DNA of 64,000 bases from Pseudomonas sp. ANT_H4 (lineage in GTDB: Bacteria; Pseudomonadota; Gammaproteobacteria; Pseudomonadales; Pseudomonadaceae). How positions within the stretch are numbered: position 1 is the first letter of the stretch; every line of letters starts with the position of its first letter. The position numbers and the translations under genes were made by a program. Positions 7,767 through 17,709 of this stretch are shown here, in pieces. Below the pieces are notes generated by a model. The model was not told the DNA's origin, made no database searches, and saw only the letters and a list, made by a program, of their open reading frames with translations. The stretch covers positions 62,001 to 126,000 of the forward strand of contig NZ_VOBG01000001.1 of assembly GCF_008369295.1 (NCBI RefSeq), written 5' to 3'.

Positions 7767-8966
7767 TTACGCCGCACTAAACAACTTGTGCGGATCAATC
7801 ACAAACTTCTTCGGCACGCCCGCATCGAACTCGCCATAACCACGTGGCGCGTCATCCAGGCTGATGACTTCCACGCCCACGATGTCGGCAATCTTGATGC
7901 GATCCCACATGATCGCCTGCATCAACTGGCGGTTGTACTTCATCACCGGCGTCTGCCCGGTGTGGAAGCTGTGGGACTTGGCCCAACCCAGACCGAAGCG
8001 AATGCTCAGGCTGCCCATTTTCGCGGCGGCATCCACGGCCCCTGGATCTTCGGTGACGTACAAGCCGGGGATGCCGATTTTGCCGGCAACACGCACCACG
8101 CCCATCAACGAGTTGAGTACGGTGGCCGGGGCTTCGTGCTTGACGCCGTCATGGCCGTGGCCGCGAGCTTCAAAGCCCACCGCGTCCACCGCGCAATCGA
8201 CTTCCGGCTCGCCCAGCAGTGCGGCGATCTGTTCGTGCAGCGGGGTGTCCTGGGACAGGTCGGCGATTTCGAAACCCTGGGCCTTGGCGTGGGCCAGGCG
8301 GACTGGGTTGACGTCGCCGATGATCACCACTGCCGCGCCCAACAGGCGGGCTGAAGCAGCTGCGGCCAGGCCGACAGGGCCGGCACCCGCCACGTAGACG
8401 GTGCTGCCTGGGCCGACACCGGCGGTGACTGCGCCGTGATAGCCGGTGGGGAGAATGTCGGAGAGGCAAGTCAGGTCGCGGATTTTCTCCATGGCCCGGT
8501 CGCGATCCGGCAGCTTCAGCAGGTTAAAGTCAGCGTATGGCACCAGGGCGTATTCGGCCTGGCCGCCGGTCCAGTCGCCCATGTCGACATAACCATAGGC
8601 GCCGCCTGGGCGGGCCGGGTTAACGCTGAGGCAGACACCCGTGTGCATTTCCTTGCAGGAGCGGCAACGGCCGCACGCGACGTTGAACGGTACGGAGACC
8701 AGATCGCCGATTTGCAGGTTTTCGACGTCGCGACCTTTTTCAATCACTTCACCCGTGATCTCGTGGCCCAGCACCAGGCCAGTCTGGGCCGTGGTGCGGC
8801 CGCGCACCATGTGTTGGTCGGAGCCGCAGATATTGGTGGAGACCACGCGCAGGATGACGGCATGTTCAATCTTCCTGCCACGGGGGTCCTGCATTTTGGG
8901 ATAGTCGATTTTCTGTACTTCGACCTTGCCGTTGCCGAGATACACGACACCACGATTACCAGACAT
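7767..8966 (-). CDS. fdhA: Glutathione-independent formaldehyde dehydrogenase FdhA
   Basis: 399 aa zinc-dependent medium-chain dehydrogenase. The N-terminus (MSGNRGVVYLGNGKVEVQKI) and length match P. putida/P. aeruginosa FdhA. Catalytic zinc ligands are in NICGSDQH and GHEITGEV; structural zinc cysteines are in CGRCRSCKEMHTGVC; the NAD-binding loop is VAGAGPVGLAAA. It oxidises formaldehyde to formate with NAD without glutathione. It is the last gene of glyA-soxBDAG-purU-fdhA and removes formaldehyde released by the demethylation steps. A GAGGTG ribosome site precedes the ATG. Confidence 0.95.
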   Translation of the reverse strand: MSGNRGVVYLGNGKVEVQKIDYPKMQDPRGRKIEHAVILRVVSTNICGSDQHMVRGRTTAQTGLVLGHEITGEVIEKGRDVENLQIGDLVSVPFNVACGRCRSCKEMHTGVCLSVNPARPGGAYGYVDMGDWTGGQAEYALVPYADFNLLKLPDRDRAMEKIRDLTCLSDILPTGYHGAVTAGVGPGSTVYVAGAGPVGLAAAASARLLGAAVVIIGDVNPVRLAHAKAQGFEIADLSQDTPLHEQIAALLGEPEVDCAVDAVGFEARGHGHDGVKHEAPATVLNSLMGVVRVAGKIGIPGLYVTEDPGAVDAAAKMGSLSIRFGLGWAKSHSFHTGQTPVMKYNRQLMQAIMWDRIKIADIVGVEVISLDDAPRGYGEFDAGVPKKFVIDPHKLFSAA

Positions 8967-9060
8967 GCTTTCACCTCGCTGTTGTTGTTATGGAACCGCG
9001 TTGCCCAGGCAGGCAGCGCGTTAAATGCTCGGGTACAGATGCTGTTTCTTGTGTTGTTTG

Positions 9061-9918
9061 TCAGAGCACCACGGTGCGATTGGCGTTCAAGAACACCCGC
9101 CGTTCAATGTGATACCCCACCGCCCTGGCCAACGTCTGGCCTTCGATGTCCCGTCCCTTGGCGATCAAGTCTTCCGGGTAGTGACTATGGTCCACCACCT
9201 CGACGCCCTGAGCGATGATCGGGCCTTCGTCCAGGTCGTTATTGATGTAGTGCGCGGTGGCGCCCACCAGTTTCACGCCCTTGTTGTAGGCCTGGTGATA
9301 AGGCTTGGCGCCCTTGAAACCAGGTAGCAGGGAGTGATGGATGTTGATGGCTTTGCCATCGAGCTTGCGGCACAGCTCCGGTGACAGCACTTGCATGTAG
9401 CGAGCAAGAATCACCAGCTCGGCGCCGGACTCTTCGATCACCTGCCACACCTGACGCTCCTGCGACGGCTTGTCATTGGGGTCCAGGGGGAAGTGGTAAT
9501 AGGGGATCTGGTGCCAGTCGGCCAGGGGCTTGAGGTCGGGGTGGTTGGAGACCACGGCGACCACATCCATGGACAACTGACCGATACGCTGGCGGTAGAG
9601 CAAGTCGTTAAGGCAGTGATCGGCCTTGGAGACCATGATCACCACTTTGGGCCGGTAGTTTGGCGCGGTGAGTTCGAAGATCATTCCGAAGGCTTCACCG
9701 CGCTCCACCAGGCCATCGCGAAAGCCTTGTTCATCGAAGCCGTCGGGCTGGCGGAACTCCACGCGGATGAAGAAGCGGCCCGAGAGCCGGTCATCGAAGG
9801 AGTGGTGTTCGGTGACGTAGCAGCCCTGCTCGAACAGATAGCGGGTCACCGCGTCCACCGTGCCGAGCACGCTGGGGCAATCGGCGGTCAAAATCCATGT
9901 ATCGGGTACGCGGCTCAT
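9061..9918 (-). CDS. purU: Formyltetrahydrofolate deformylase PurU
   Basis: 285 aa. An N-terminal ACT domain (about 1-85) is followed by a formyltransferase-like catalytic domain with VAVVSNHPDLKPLADW, LARYMQVLSPEL and NIHHSLLPGFKGAKPYHQAY, which carries the catalytic His, and the closing GATAHYINNDLDEGPII. It hydrolyses 10-formyl-tetrahydrofolate to formate and tetrahydrofolate. Here it recycles the folate loaded with one-carbon units by sarcosine oxidase. An AGGA ribosome site lies 8 bp before the ATG. A REPIN separates it from soxG, and fdhA follows after 94 bp. Confidence 0.95.
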   Translation of the reverse strand: MSRVPDTWILTADCPSVLGTVDAVTRYLFEQGCYVTEHHSFDDRLSGRFFIRVEFRQPDGFDEQGFRDGLVERGEAFGMIFELTAPNYRPKVVIMVSKADHCLNDLLYRQRIGQLSMDVVAVVSNHPDLKPLADWHQIPYYHFPLDPNDKPSQERQVWQVIEESGAELVILARYMQVLSPELCRKLDGKAINIHHSLLPGFKGAKPYHQAYNKGVKLVGATAHYINNDLDEGPIIAQGVEVVDHSHYPEDLIAKGRDIEGQTLARAVGYHIERRVFLNANRTVVL

Positions 9919-9937
9919 ACTGGAATCCTCAGGCCTT

Positions 9938-10069
9938 TGTGGCGAGGGGGCTTGCCCCCGTTGGGCTGCGAAGCAGCCCTGAAATCAACCACGCGGTTCT
10001 TTCAGAAAAAATGCAGTGACCTTATTGGGACCGCTGCGCGCTCCAACGGGGGCAAGCCCCCTCGCCACA
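9938..10069. repeat. REPIN (TGTGGCGAGGGGGCTTGCCCCC type)
   Basis: Two REP palindromes in inverted orientation between soxG and purU, inside the presumed operon. The left arm begins TGTGGCGAGGGGGC and the right arm is its reverse complement. Confidence 0.85.
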
Positions 10070-10106
10070 ACAGCCCTCTCACCACAAACGTTATGCAGCC
10101 ATGTGA

Positions 10107-10739
10107 TCAGGCTTCGACGTTCAAGCCATACTCCGCCGCCGCATCCTGCAACCACAGCCACCAGTAATCCGAGAAGCTGCGACGAATCACCAACTCCCAC
10201 GTGTCTTCAGCGGTATGGCGGATCACCAATTGCGACTTGGCGAACACCGTGCCAATTGCCTTGCCCACCGGAAAGTTGTCGGGATGCACGTCGTAGCTGG
10301 TGGATTTCATCAGCACGTCGCGCACATTCGGGCCGCTAAGCTCCAGAATTTGCTGGCCGCCGCTGACATTGACGATCTGGATATGCAACTCCCCCAATGC
10401 GTCACGCAAGCTTTTCTCGGCAGCGAACTCTTCACCGCTCGGCACCACCAGCAACCACTCATCCGGGCCGAGCCATTGCAGGCTGGCTTCACCCTTGACG
10501 ATCACGGCCAGGGCACCTGGCAATTCGATGCCCAGGGCCTTGTGTACGCCAGCAGCGAAAGCGGCGTCATGGCCATCGCCACGAATGGTCAGGTGGCCGA
10601 GGAGTTTCTTTTCGCGGATGGTCACACCGGCGTTCTTGCGACCCTTGCCCACCTGGCTGGCGAGGTCGGCATGGTGCAGCGACGACTCGGCCTTGGCCCC
10701 GGTGGTGGGGCGTTGTTGGTATACGTTGACTGCGGTCAT
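10107..10739 (-). CDS. soxG: Sarcosine oxidase subunit gamma SoxG
   Basis: 210 aa from the ATG at 10739, giving MTAVNVYQQRPTTGAKAESS as in other SoxG proteins. The fold resembles the GcvT folate-binding domain (SLQWLGPDEWLLVVP; VSGGQQILELSGPNVRDVL; WELVIRRSFSDYWWLWLQDA). The gamma subunit is part of the heterotetrameric enzyme that converts sarcosine, tetrahydrofolate and O2 to glycine, 5,10-methylene-tetrahydrofolate and H2O2. It follows soxA after 27 bp on the minus strand. Confidence 0.95.
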   Translation of the reverse strand: MTAVNVYQQRPTTGAKAESSLHHADLASQVGKGRKNAGVTIREKKLLGHLTIRGDGHDAAFAAGVHKALGIELPGALAVIVKGEASLQWLGPDEWLLVVPSGEEFAAEKSLRDALGELHIQIVNVSGGQQILELSGPNVRDVLMKSTSYDVHPDNFPVGKAIGTVFAKSQLVIRHTAEDTWELVIRRSFSDYWWLWLQDAAAEYGLNVEA

Positions 10740-10766
10740 ATGGAGCACCTGTCTTGAATTCATGCG

Positions 10767-13700
10767 TCAGATATTCTGACGATCACCCTTGGGATCAAAG
10801 AACACCGAAGAAACAATCTGCGCCTCGATCACGCTGCCATCCGCCAGCGGTGCAAAAACCCGCTCGCCGATACGCTTCAAGCCGCCCTTGACCACGCCCA
10901 TGGCAAACGAATAGCCGAGGGAGTTGTGGGCATAACTTGAGGTGACGTGGCCGACCATCTTCATCGGGACCGCCTGCTTGGTGTCGAACACCAGCTGCGC
11001 GCCTTCCGGCAACCACACGTTCGGATCAATCGGCTTCAAACCCACCAGTTGCTTACGCTCTTCACGCACGCAATCTTCACGGTTCATCCCGCGCCAGCCG
11101 ATCCACGAGAACGGTTTGGTGCGGCCGACACACCAGCCCATGTTCAGGTCGTCGGGGGTCATCGAACCGTCGGTGTCTTGCCCAACGATGATGAAACCCT
11201 TCTCGGCCCGCAGCACGTGCATGGTCTCGGTGCCGTACGGGGTCAGGTTGTACTGCTTGCCGGCTTCGACGATCTGCTCCAGCACGCCCATGGCGTAGTC
11301 GGCCTGCACGTTGATCTCGTAGGAGAGTTCACCGGTAAACGAGATACGAAACACCCGCGCTGGCACGCCGCCTACCAGGCCTTCCTTCCAGGTCATGAAC
11401 GGGAAGCCGTCCTTGTCCAGGTCGATGTCAGTGACTTCAGCCAGCAGCTTGCGGCTGTTGGGCCCGGACAGGGTCATGGTCGCCCAGTGGTCGGTGACCG
11501 AAGTGAAGTACACCTTGAGGTCTGGCCACTCGGTCTGTTGGTAGATTTCCAGCCATTGCAGCACGCGCGCAGCGCCGCCGGTGGTGGTGGTCATCAGGAA
11601 GTGGTTGTCGGCGAGGCAGGCAGTAACGCCGTCATCGAAGACCATACCGTCTTCCTTGCACATCAGGCCGTAGCGGGCCTTACCCACGTCGAGCTTGGTC
11701 CAAGCGTTGCTGTAGATGCGGTTGAGGAACTCGCGGGCATCCGGGCCTTGAATGTCGATCTTGCCCAGCGTCGACGCGTCCAGCAGGCCGACGCTATCGC
11801 GCACGGCCAGGCATTCGCGTTTCACCGCTGCGTGCAGGTCTTCACCGTTGCGCGGGAAGTACCACGGGCGCTTCCACTGGCCGACGTCTTCAAACTCGGC
11901 GCCGTTTTTCACGTGCCAGGCTTGCAGCGCGGTGTAGCGCACCGGTTCAAAGATGTGCCCACAGTGACGGCCTGCTACCGCGCCGAAAGTCACCGGTGTG
12001 TAGTTGGGGCGGAACATCGTGGTGCCCATTTGCGCGATGGTCACATTCAGCGAGCGAGCGGCAATCGCCAGACCGTTGACGTTGCCCAGTTTGCCCTGGT
12101 CGGTGCCGAAACCCAGTGCGGTGTAGCGTTTTACGTGCTCTACCGACTCGAAACCTTCGCGGGTCGCCAGTTCGATGGCGGCGGCGGTCACATCGGTTTG
12201 CAGGTCGACGAATTGCTTCGGCGCCCGTGCGGTGGTTTTCTCATGAGGCACCTGAAACAGCGCCAACGTCGGTTCTTCCAGACGGGTCAGGGCTTTGGGC
12301 AACACGCCTTCCACCGGCTGGAAACCCTCTTCGCTGGCTGCGCGCACGCCGCCTTCAAAACCGTCCGCCAGGGAATCACCGAGGCCGTAGACACCGTTGA
12401 TGCCGCCGACGCACACGCGTTTTTGCGGTGCTTCGCCCGGTACAAAGCCGAGGATATCTTCACGCCAGGTCGGCTTGCCACCCAGGTGCGAGGCCAGGTG
12501 AACCACCGGGCTGTAGCCGCCGGAACTGGCCACCAGGTCGCAATCCAGCCACTCGCCGGGGCTGGTAACTTTGTGGGCCTTGACGTCAATCGCCGCCACA
12601 CGGACGCCAGTAACGTGCTTGCTGCCACGGGCTTCGATCACGGCGCTGCCGGTGAGGATGCGAATACCTTTGGCGCGTGCTTCTTCAACCAACGCGCCGC
12701 GTGGGTTGTGGCGAGCGTCGGCCACAGCCACCACTGCAAGGCCGGCATCAAGCCAGTCCAGCGCGACGCGGTAGGCGTGATCGTTGTTGGTGGACAGCAC
12801 CAGCTTTTTGCCCGGTGCCACGCCGTAACGGCGCACGTAAGTCGAGACTGCACCTGCCAGCATATTGCCCGGCACATCGTTGTTGCCGTAGACCAGCGGA
12901 CGCTCACAGGCACCCGTCGCCAGTACCACGCGCTTGGCGCGGATGCGGTGGATACGCTGGCGTACCTGGCCAATCGGTGCGCGGTCGCCGAGGTGATCGG
13001 TAAGGCGCTCGTGAATGGTCAGGAAGTTATGGTCGTGGTAGCCGTTGACCGTGGCGCGAGGCAGCAGCAGCACGTCCGGCAAGGATTTCAGTTCGGCGAT
13101 CACGCTGGCAACCCATTCGGCCGCCGGCTTGCCGTCGAGGCTTTCGCGCGAATCCAGCAGCGTGCCGCCGAACTCTTCCTGCTCATCGGCAATGATCACA
13201 CGGGCACCACTACGGGCGGCGGCCAAGGCAGCAGACAGACCCGCAGGGCCAGCGCCGACAATCAGCACGTCGCAGTGACGGTTCATGTAGTCGTAGGTGT
13301 CCGGATCGTTCTCGGTCGGCGAGCGACCAAGACCTGCCGCCTTACGAATGTACTTCTCGTAGGTCATCCAGAACGATTGCGGGTACATGAAGGTTTTGTA
13401 GTAGAAACCCGGCGGCATCAGCTTGCCGCCGACCTTGCCGAGAATGCCCATCACGTCGTTATTGACGCTCGGCCAGCCGTTGGTGCTGGTGGCGACCAGG
13501 CCTTGGTAAAGCGCCTGTTGCGTGGCACGCACGTTAGGGATTTGCGTGGCTTCGGTAGCGCCAATCTGCAGCACGGCGTTGGGCTCTTCCGCACCGGCAG
13601 CGAAGATGCCGCGCGGACGCGAATACTTGAAGCTGCGACCAATGACGTCGACGCCGTTGGCCAGCAGGGCTGCGGCCAGGGTATCGCCTTCAAAGCCTTT

Positions 13701-13784
13701 ATAGCTCTGGCCGTTGAAGGTGAAGCTCAAGACTTTGTTGCGGTCGATCCGGCCACCGTTGGACAGGCGATTGATCTGGCTCAT
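10767..13784 (-). CDS. soxA: Sarcosine oxidase subunit alpha SoxA
   Basis: 1005 aa, full family length. The N-terminus has a ferredoxin-like fold that leads into a dinucleotide-binding site (DVLIVGAGPAGLSAALAAARSGA, about 173-195). The middle part carries an NAD/FAD oxidoreductase domain (VVLATGACERPLVYGNNDVPG). The C-terminal 400 residues are GcvT-like and bind folate (LLDASTLGKIDIQGPDA; GELSYEINV; GTETMHVLRAEKGFI). The subunit channels the methylene group onto tetrahydrofolate. It overlaps soxD by 4 bp, so translation is probably coupled. Confidence 0.97.
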   Translation of the reverse strand: MSQINRLSNGGRIDRNKVLSFTFNGQSYKGFEGDTLAAALLANGVDVIGRSFKYSRPRGIFAAGAEEPNAVLQIGATEATQIPNVRATQQALYQGLVATSTNGWPSVNNDVMGILGKVGGKLMPPGFYYKTFMYPQSFWMTYEKYIRKAAGLGRSPTENDPDTYDYMNRHCDVLIVGAGPAGLSAALAAARSGARVIIADEQEEFGGTLLDSRESLDGKPAAEWVASVIAELKSLPDVLLLPRATVNGYHDHNFLTIHERLTDHLGDRAPIGQVRQRIHRIRAKRVVLATGACERPLVYGNNDVPGNMLAGAVSTYVRRYGVAPGKKLVLSTNNDHAYRVALDWLDAGLAVVAVADARHNPRGALVEEARAKGIRILTGSAVIEARGSKHVTGVRVAAIDVKAHKVTSPGEWLDCDLVASSGGYSPVVHLASHLGGKPTWREDILGFVPGEAPQKRVCVGGINGVYGLGDSLADGFEGGVRAASEEGFQPVEGVLPKALTRLEEPTLALFQVPHEKTTARAPKQFVDLQTDVTAAAIELATREGFESVEHVKRYTALGFGTDQGKLGNVNGLAIAARSLNVTIAQMGTTMFRPNYTPVTFGAVAGRHCGHIFEPVRYTALQAWHVKNGAEFEDVGQWKRPWYFPRNGEDLHAAVKRECLAVRDSVGLLDASTLGKIDIQGPDAREFLNRIYSNAWTKLDVGKARYGLMCKEDGMVFDDGVTACLADNHFLMTTTTGGAARVLQWLEIYQQTEWPDLKVYFTSVTDHWATMTLSGPNSRKLLAEVTDIDLDKDGFPFMTWKEGLVGGVPARVFRISFTGELSYEINVQADYAMGVLEQIVEAGKQYNLTPYGTETMHVLRAEKGFIIVGQDTDGSMTPDDLNMGWCVGRTKPFSWIGWRGMNREDCVREERKQLVGLKPIDPNVWLPEGAQLVFDTKQAVPMKMVGHVTSSYAHNSLGYSFAMGVVKGGLKRIGERVFAPLADGSVIEAQIVSSVFFDPKGDRQNI

Positions 13785-14083
13785 ACCTTACCTCCAGAAG
13801 CCTTGGCGGTGAATTGCGGCTTGCTGCCAATCTTGTAGGTTTCAAGAATTTCGTAGGTGACGGTGTCGCGGGTGGCGTTGAAATACTGGCGGCAACCGGC
13901 GGCGTGAATCCACAACTCATGGTGCAGGCCACGGGGGTTATCGCGAAAGAACATGTAGTCGCCCCACTGCTCGTCGGTGCAGGTATTGGGGTCCAGCGGG
14001 CGCGGAATATGCGCTTGGCCGGAGGCGTGGAATTCCTCTTCGGAGCGCAGTTCGCCACAGTGAGGACAGAAGATATGCAACAT
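13781..14083 (-). CDS. soxD: Sarcosine oxidase subunit delta SoxD
   Basis: 100 aa zinc subunit of heterotetrameric sarcosine oxidase. The zinc ligands expected for the family are present: Cys6 and Cys9 in FCPHCG, His60 in ELWIHAAGC, and Cys64. The HHELWIHAAGCRQYFNA segment is the typical delta signature. It lies between soxB (14 bp gap) and soxA (4-bp overlap). Confidence 0.97.
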   Translation of the reverse strand: MLHIFCPHCGELRSEEEFHASGQAHIPRPLDPNTCTDEQWGDYMFFRDNPRGLHHELWIHAAGCRQYFNATRDTVTYEILETYKIGSKPQFTAKASGGKV

Positions 14084-14097
14084 AGGAATTTCTCCTG

Positions 14098-15348
14098 TTA
14101 GTGGGCGACGGCCGCAGCGCCGTGTTCGTCGATCAGCGCACCGTTGTGGAAACGGTCGATGGAGAATGGAGCCGCCAACGGGTGCATTTCACCCTTGGCG
14201 AGGCTGGCGGCAAATACGTTGCCCGAGCCTGGAGTCGCTTTAAAACCACCGGTGCCCCAACCGCAGTTGAAGAACATGTTCGGCACTGGCGTCTTGGAGA
14301 TGATCGGGCAGGCGTCCGGCGTGGTGTCGACGATGCCGCCCCACTGACGGTTCATGCGCACGCGGGACAACACCGGGAACATCTCGACGATGGCCTGGAT
14401 GGTGTGTTCGATCACTGGGTACGAACCGCGCTGGCCGTAGCCGTTGTAGCCGTCGATACCGGCGCCAATCACCAGGTCGCCCTTGTCGGACTGGCTGATG
14501 TAGCCGTGCACGGCGTTGGACATGATCACGCTGTCGATGATGGGCTTGATCGGCTCCGACACCAGCGCTTGCAGCGGGTGGGATTCGATCGGCAGGCGAA
14601 AACCCGCGAGGCCGGCCATGTGCCCGGAGTTACCGGCAGTCACTACGCCAACGCGCTTGGCGCCGATAAAGCCTTTGTTGGTTTCGACGCCAATGCACAC
14701 ACCGTTTTCCTTGCGAAAACCGATCACTTCGGTTTGCTGGATCAGGTCCACGCCGAGGGCATCAGCAGCACGGGCAAAGCCCCAGGCCACGGCATCGTGA
14801 CGGGCCACGCCGCCGCGACGCTGGACGGTGGCGCCCAGTACCGGATAACGGGTGTTTTTTGAGCAATCGAGGTACGGGATCTCGTCCTCTACCTGTTTGG
14901 CATTGAGCAATTCACCGTCGACGCCGTTGAGGCGGTTGGCGCTGACGCGGCGCTCGGAATCACGGATGTCCTGCAAGGTATGGCACAGGTTGTAGACGCC
15001 GCGCTGGGAGAACATCACGTTGTAGTTCAGGTCCTGGGACAGGCCTTCCCACAGTTTCATCGCGTGTTCGTACAGGTGCGCCGACTCGTCCCACAGGTAG
15101 TTGGAGCGCACGATGGTGGTGTTGCGCGCGGTGTTACCACCGCCCAGCCAGCCTTTCTCGACCACGGCCACGTTGGTGATGCCGTGCTCTTTCGCCAAGT
15201 AATAGGCAGTCGCCAGACCATGCCCGCCACCGCCGACGATGACCACGTCGTAGACCTTTTTCGGGGTCGGTGTACGCCACATTTTCTGCCAGTTTTCGTG
15301 ATGGCTGAGTGAGTGTTTGAAGAGGCCGAAGCCCGAGTAGCGTTGCAT
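14098..15348 (-). CDS. soxB: Sarcosine oxidase subunit beta SoxB
   Basis: 416 aa FAD/FMN subunit where sarcosine is oxidised. The start at 15348 ([20 protein letters not shown]) has GGAG eight bases upstream; the ATG two codons earlier sits only two bases from it. The FAD fingerprint is [20 protein letters not shown], followed by the flavin-contact segment [14 protein letters not shown] and a C-terminal [14 protein letters not shown]. The first enzyme subunit of the glyA-sox operon, 22 bp after glyA. Confidence 0.97.
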   Translation of the reverse strand: MQRYSGFGLFKHSLSHHENWQKMWRTPTPKKVYDVVIVGGGGHGLATAYYLAKEHGITNVAVVEKGWLGGGNTARNTTIVRSNYLWDESAHLYEHAMKLWEGLSQDLNYNVMFSQRGVYNLCHTLQDIRDSERRVSANRLNGVDGELLNAKQVEDEIPYLDCSKNTRYPVLGATVQRRGGVARHDAVAWGFARAADALGVDLIQQTEVIGFRKENGVCIGVETNKGFIGAKRVGVVTAGNSGHMAGLAGFRLPIESHPLQALVSEPIKPIIDSVIMSNAVHGYISQSDKGDLVIGAGIDGYNGYGQRGSYPVIEHTIQAIVEMFPVLSRVRMNRQWGGIVDTTPDACPIISKTPVPNMFFNCGWGTGGFKATPGSGNVFAASLAKGEMHPLAAPFSIDRFHNGALIDEHGAAAVAH

Positions 15349-15370
15349 AGTCATTACTCCAAAACCGCGC

Positions 15371-16624
15371 TCAGCGATAAACCGGGAAATCAGCGCACAG
15401 GGCGGACACATGCTTGGCGACGTTGGCCTCGACATCGGCGTCGCCGAGGTTGTCGAGAATGTCGCAGATCCAGCCGGCAAGCGTGAGGCACTGGGTCACT
15501 TTGAAACCGCGAGTAGTCACCGCCGGGGTGCCGATGCGCAGGCCCGAGGTCACGAACGGCGACTGCGGGTCGTTAGGCACGGCGTTCTTGTTGACGGTGA
15601 TGTGGGCACGACCGAGGGCGGCGTCCGCCTCTTTGCCGGTAAGGCCCTGACGGATCAGGCTGACCAGAAACAGGTGGTTATCGGTACCGCCGGACACGAC
15701 ATCGTAGCCGCGTTTGATAAACACACCGGCCATGGCCTGGGCGTTGTCGATCACTTGCTGTTGATAGGTCTTGAAGCCGGGCTCCAGGGCTTCCTTGAAG
15801 CACACGGCCTTGCCGGCGATCACGTGCATAAGCGGCCCACCCTGGCCACCGGGGAAAACGGCTGAGTTGAATTTCTTTTCCAGCTCTTCGTTGGCTTTGG
15901 CGAGGATCAGGCCGCCACGAGGACCGCGTAGGGTCTTGTGGGTGGTGGTGGTGACCACGTCGGCGTAAGGCAGCGGGTTCGGGTACAGGCCAGCAGCGAC
16001 CAAACCGGCAACGTGGGCCATGTCGACGAACAGGTAGGCGCCCACCTTGTCAGCGATCTGGCGAAAGCGTGGGAAATCTAGGGTCTTCGAATAAGCGGAG
16101 AACCCGGCGATGATCATTTTCGGCTGATGCTCGACCGCCAGGCGTTCGACTTCGTCGTAGTTGATCAGCCCGGTGTCGGTATCGATGCCGTACTGCACGG
16201 CGTTGTAGAGCTTGCCGGAGAAGCTGACCTTGGCGCCGTGGGTCAAGTGGCCGCCATGGGCCAGGCTCATGCCCAGCACGGTGTCGCCGGCTTGCAGCAG
16301 GGCGAGGAACACTGCGGCGTTGGCCTGGCTGCCGGAGTGCGGCTGGACGTTGGCGTAATCGGCGCCGAACAGCTGCTTGGCGCGTTCGATGGCCAGGGCT
16401 TCGACCTTGTCCACATGCTCGCAGCCGCCGTAGTAGCGCTTGCCCGGATAACCTTCGGCGTATTTATTGGTCAGGCCGCTGCCCTGGGCTTGCATGACAC
16501 GCTTGCTGGTGTAGTTCTCTGACGCGATCAGCTCGATATGATCTTCCTGACGCTGCTCCTCGGCATTCATGGCCGCCAGCAGTGCATCGTCATAACCCTG
16601 GATCTGGTCTTGCTTGCTGAACAT
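15371..16624 (-). CDS. glyA: Serine hydroxymethyltransferase GlyA (betaine-operon copy)
   Basis: 417 aa, full length. PLP lysine motif [17 protein letters not shown]-terminal [16 protein letters not shown], and [14 protein letters not shown]. It combines glycine with 5,10-methylene-tetrahydrofolate, both products of sarcosine oxidase, to make serine, which SdaA (40 kb mark) deaminates. First gene of glyA-soxBDAG-purU-fdhA. The upstream minus-strand region has a TGTCG motif (16746-16750) like those at other betaine genes, so GbdR control is plausible. Confidence 0.97.
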   Translation of the reverse strand: MFSKQDQIQGYDDALLAAMNAEEQRQEDHIELIASENYTSKRVMQAQGSGLTNKYAEGYPGKRYYGGCEHVDKVEALAIERAKQLFGADYANVQPHSGSQANAAVFLALLQAGDTVLGMSLAHGGHLTHGAKVSFSGKLYNAVQYGIDTDTGLINYDEVERLAVEHQPKMIIAGFSAYSKTLDFPRFRQIADKVGAYLFVDMAHVAGLVAAGLYPNPLPYADVVTTTTHKTLRGPRGGLILAKANEELEKKFNSAVFPGGQGGPLMHVIAGKAVCFKEALEPGFKTYQQQVIDNAQAMAGVFIKRGYDVVSGGTDNHLFLVSLIRQGLTGKEADAALGRAHITVNKNAVPNDPQSPFVTSGLRIGTPAVTTRGFKVTQCLTLAGWICDILDNLGDADVEANVAKHVSALCADFPVYR

Positions 16625-16786
16625 CGCGTCTCTCCCAGCATTTCGTCTTGTTGAGGCCCGTGCACGCGGCAGCGCCCTTTGATGCGATGGTAGGGCTGGT
16701 GCAGACAGACCAAATGCCTACGGACGCCACGCAAAGGTGCGTTTACGACATGGGTTGAGCAAATGCTATTGGGGGGGCTGACAAAC

Positions 16787-16886
16787 TGTAGGAGCGAGCT
16801 TGCTCGCGAAAAACCTGAGGGCGCCGCGTTCAATCAGGCAGCCCGCGTTATCGTTGACGTTTTTCGCGAGCAAGCTCGCGCCTACA
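16787..16886. repeat. REPIN (TGTAGGAGCGAGCTTGCTCGCG type)
   Basis: Inverted pair of REP palindromes in the 266-bp gap between glyA and the TraX-like gene. The same family recurs at 21521, 22262, 38397 and 40014. Confidence 0.85.
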
Positions 16887-16890
16887 GGGG

Positions 16891-17619
16891 TCAGGCGATG
16901 ATCTGACGGACGAGTAATAACAGGAGGAAATGCAACGGATAGAGGGCATACGCCCAGCGCCGCATGGCGGGCGGTGAGACGTGTCCGGCATGTCGCAACA
17001 GGACAAGCCCGGCCAATGGCGCAATCAGGCATGTCGCCAATCCCGACAGGGCGACGACATTGCCGCTATTGAGCAGGATCTGCCATTGATTGGCCGCTAG
17101 ACACACCAGCCCCGGCAGCACGCTGAAATACCAGGGCCGACGAAACACCAATAGCATCGCCAACGGCAGTAACACGCCAAAGAAGCCGAACATCAGTTGC
17201 GTCGAGAAAACAGCCGCCAAAACAAGAGCGATCAGCGCCAATCCTCTATCCATGATCGCCTTCTGCTGCCATCCTCGGGCAACCAGCAACCCCAGCGCCA
17301 GAGTCGGCAGCACGTTGAGAGTGTCCGCATCGACGATGAACATCCGATACGGCACCTCACTGATCACACTGAACAGCAACAACCAACCCAAGTATCGCCA
17401 CTGCCCCGTCACCGGCGCATTCCCGACCCTATGCAAATTCACCGCAATCGCCAGGCAGAACCACGGGAACGCCAAGCGCCCTGGCACATACAGTCCATCC
17501 AGGTTCAAACCGACATACCGCAGGTGATCCAGCACCATACTCAGCAGCGCCAGCCACTTGAGCAGATCGAGAGCGCCATTGCGGACGCGGCTTACAGGAA
17601 TCGTTTCAGTACCGTGCAT
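16891..17619 (-). CDS. TraX-family integral membrane protein
   Basis: 242 aa with six to eight hydrophobic helices. The opening (NGALDLLKWLALLSMVLDH) and GRLAFPWFCLAIAVNLHR are the TraX/acyltransferase-like signature, and a YALYPLHFLLLLLVR ending matches the family. The start at 17619 has GGGGAA just upstream; the longer reading from 17835 would run through the divergent ltaE gene. TraX of F plasmid acetylates pilin, but chromosomal relatives such as this have no known substrate. No conjugation genes are nearby. Divergent from ltaE with 90 bp between starts. Confidence 0.75.
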   Translation of the reverse strand: MHGTETIPVSRVRNGALDLLKWLALLSMVLDHLRYVGLNLDGLYVPGRLAFPWFCLAIAVNLHRVGNAPVTGQWRYLGWLLLFSVISEVPYRMFIVDADTLNVLPTLALGLLVARGWQQKAIMDRGLALIALVLAAVFSTQLMFGFFGVLLPLAMLLVFRRPWYFSVLPGLVCLAANQWQILLNSGNVVALSGLATCLIAPLAGLVLLRHAGHVSPPAMRRWAYALYPLHFLLLLLVRQIIA

Positions 17620-17709
17620 AATTCCCCAAAGACTTTGCATTAACAGTGCGTGCGCACCCTCGACAATCTTGGTTAAAGTGCGCACCAACATCGACCACAG
17701 GAATGGGCC

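Noticed and set aside
10947..13838. 963-codon frame antisense to soxA
   Set aside because: A high-GC shadow of soxA; its protein has no family motif and soxA is certain.
16891..17619. Conjugative element because of the TraX-like gene
   Set aside because: No other transfer genes, and TraX-like proteins are common on chromosomes.
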